Source of the DNA: Brenneria izbisi
Lineage (GTDB): Bacteria > Pseudomonadota > Gammaproteobacteria > Enterobacterales > Enterobacteriaceae
Reading direction: 5' to 3'
Assembly (NCBI RefSeq): GCF_025840185.1
Contig: NZ_JAMPJU010000009.1
Coordinates: 99,291 to 163,290 of the forward strand
Length of the DNA: 64,000 bases
Position 1 is the first letter of the stretch, and every line of letters starts with the position of its first letter. Shown piece after piece: positions 63,105-64,000 of this stretch. A model generated the notes under the pieces. It was not told where the DNA came from. It saw only the letters and a list, made by a program, of their open reading frames with translations, and made no database searches. A program made the position numbers and the translations under genes.

Positions 63105-63859
63105 TCCTTGCTGTTGAGAATAACTTCCTCGGTGCAACATCTTCAGACAAACTCGACAAGGCGGTTGAGAAAATTAAGAACGGTGATAAGTCATTAGCAA
63201 CCGCTAATGAACTGATTAAGCTGGAAAACGCCGACAAACGCAGTGATGCACTGGTGGATAAATTTACCAGAGACCCTTCACAAATGAGTAGTGCTGAGCA
63301 GGCGGAACTGGCGGGCTATCTGCGTGTTTATGCGTCTGAGATGGAGAAGGCGTATGGTTCTGCGGTTTCGCAGGAACTGGTTAAAGGTTTGCTCTCAGGA
63401 CAGGATTACACGAAACGCAACCCTGACTCTGAAGCCATGTCTAAGGCTCAGACAATCATGAACACCTGGGGCTATCACAAATCGAATGCCAGCATCGGCG
63501 ATGCGCCCCTGATATTTGGCAGCAGTGTGCTTGGTACTACGATAAAAGAAGGAATGGCGCTTAATGCGGCTATTGGTGTTGGAGTTAACTCTGCCGCCCA
63601 GCTCAGCGGAAAAGATCCGTTCAGTTATGTCGATGCGATTATGGCAGGGATAACAGCAGCGGCGACAACAGGAAAAGGTATCGGTGCATCAGCCGGAATT
63701 AATATGGACGGAGCTGCAATCGGGAGCGGAATTAAAGGAGAAGATCCGACCAATTCGGTTATTGGAACTGGATTAGGTTCCGTGCTTGGTGGCGGTACAG
63801 GTAAGGTTATATCTGGAGCTTTGGGATCTTCTGTAAAAGAAGGAACAGCAGATAAATAG
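63105..63859 (+). pseudogene. Orphan CdiA-CT module 4, no start and no immunity gene
   Basis: The frame opens with ILAVENNFLGATSSDKL right after the previous immunity gene. From 63117 to about 63507 it is almost identical to the start of the CT of cdiA (57303-57693). It then diverges after IGDAP into a related Gly-rich domain ending …SGALGSSVKEGTADK. It lacks the last stretch seen in cdiA. No immunity gene follows; an IS630-like gene comes instead. Confidence 0.8.
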
Positions 63860-63868
63860 CTTCGCATA

Positions 63869-64000
63869 TTACCGCTCCATTTTAGCCAGTCCGTGTTGAT
63901 TGCCGGGGAACGGCGATGCAGCATTCATAAACTGATTTACCTGTTCCAGTAACTGCCACATATATCGGCATTGATGATTTCGCGTTATGGTTTCGTGTAA
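63869..64000 (-). mobile_element. C-terminal end of an IS630-like transposase gene
   Basis: On minus the frame reads LHETITRNHQCRYMWQLLEQ, then VNQFMNAASPFPGNQHGLAKMER and stops at 63869. I recognise this as resembling the C-terminus of IS630-family transposases (…RNHQCRSMWQLL…). Only 43 residues are inside the window, so whether it is intact is unknown. It may have removed the immunity gene of module 4. Confidence 0.55.

Overview
The window looks like chromosome of a plant-associated enterobacterium, most likely Pectobacteriaceae (Dickeya, Brenneria or Pectobacterium-like). This rests on protein resemblance to the E. coli orthologues of dkgA, yghB, metC, exbBD, nrdDG, pyrBI, argI and rraB, on a complete scr sucrose operon, on a type I-E CRISPR-Cas locus, and on a HecB/HecA-like two-partner (CDI) system. 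The species cannot be fixed from sequence alone.

Layout. 1-6430: the start of an NCS1 nucleobase permease gene and a divergent GntR regulator, then dkgA, yghB, metC and a Fur-box-preceded exbBD pair. 6486-13081: sucrose regulon scrR, scrB, scrA, scrY and scrK, all on the minus strand, with two near-identical ScrR-type operators. 13348-14197: a small ORF overlapping a bactofilin gene. 14271-26313: type I-E CRISPR-Cas (cas3, a MazEF/ChpSB-like toxin-antitoxin pair, a decayed mini-CRISPR, casABCDE, cas1, cas2, and an array of 32 repeats and 31 spacers). 26505-32675: ygiQ, yhbP, yraR, and nrdG/nrdD with paired NrdR boxes and an FNR-like box. 33037-39048: mmuM behind a three-unit MetJ operator, followed by a five-component-type peptide ABC transporter encoded by four genes. 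39054-43016: the Anbu (proteasome-like) operon. 43289-43726: a ParDE-like pair broken by frameshifts. 44049-48897: ridA, pyrI, pyrB, pyrL, a tabA-like gene, argI with two ARG boxes, and rraB. 49160-64000: a CDI locus with TpsB, a 2385-residue TpsA/CdiA, an immunity gene, and three displaced orphan CdiA-CT modules. The orphans are interleaved with SymE-like remnants, a frameshifted IS3-family element, and the end of an IS630-like transposase gene.

How parts fit together. Sucrose enters by the ScrY porin, is phosphorylated by ScrA, split by ScrB, and the fructose is phosphorylated by ScrK, under ScrR control. Cas1/Cas2 acquire spacers, Cas6e (CasE) processes the transcript, Cascade (CasA-E) binds DNA and Cas3 degrades it. 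HecB/TpsB exports the large CdiA. Its C-terminal toxin is exchangeable at a VENN-like junction, and small two-helix membrane proteins follow as immunity proteins. The most unusual regions are the orphan CDI cassette array, the vestigial inverted CRISPR plus toxin-antitoxin pair inside the cas locus, and the MetJ-type operator that links mmuM to a peptide-type ABC transporter.
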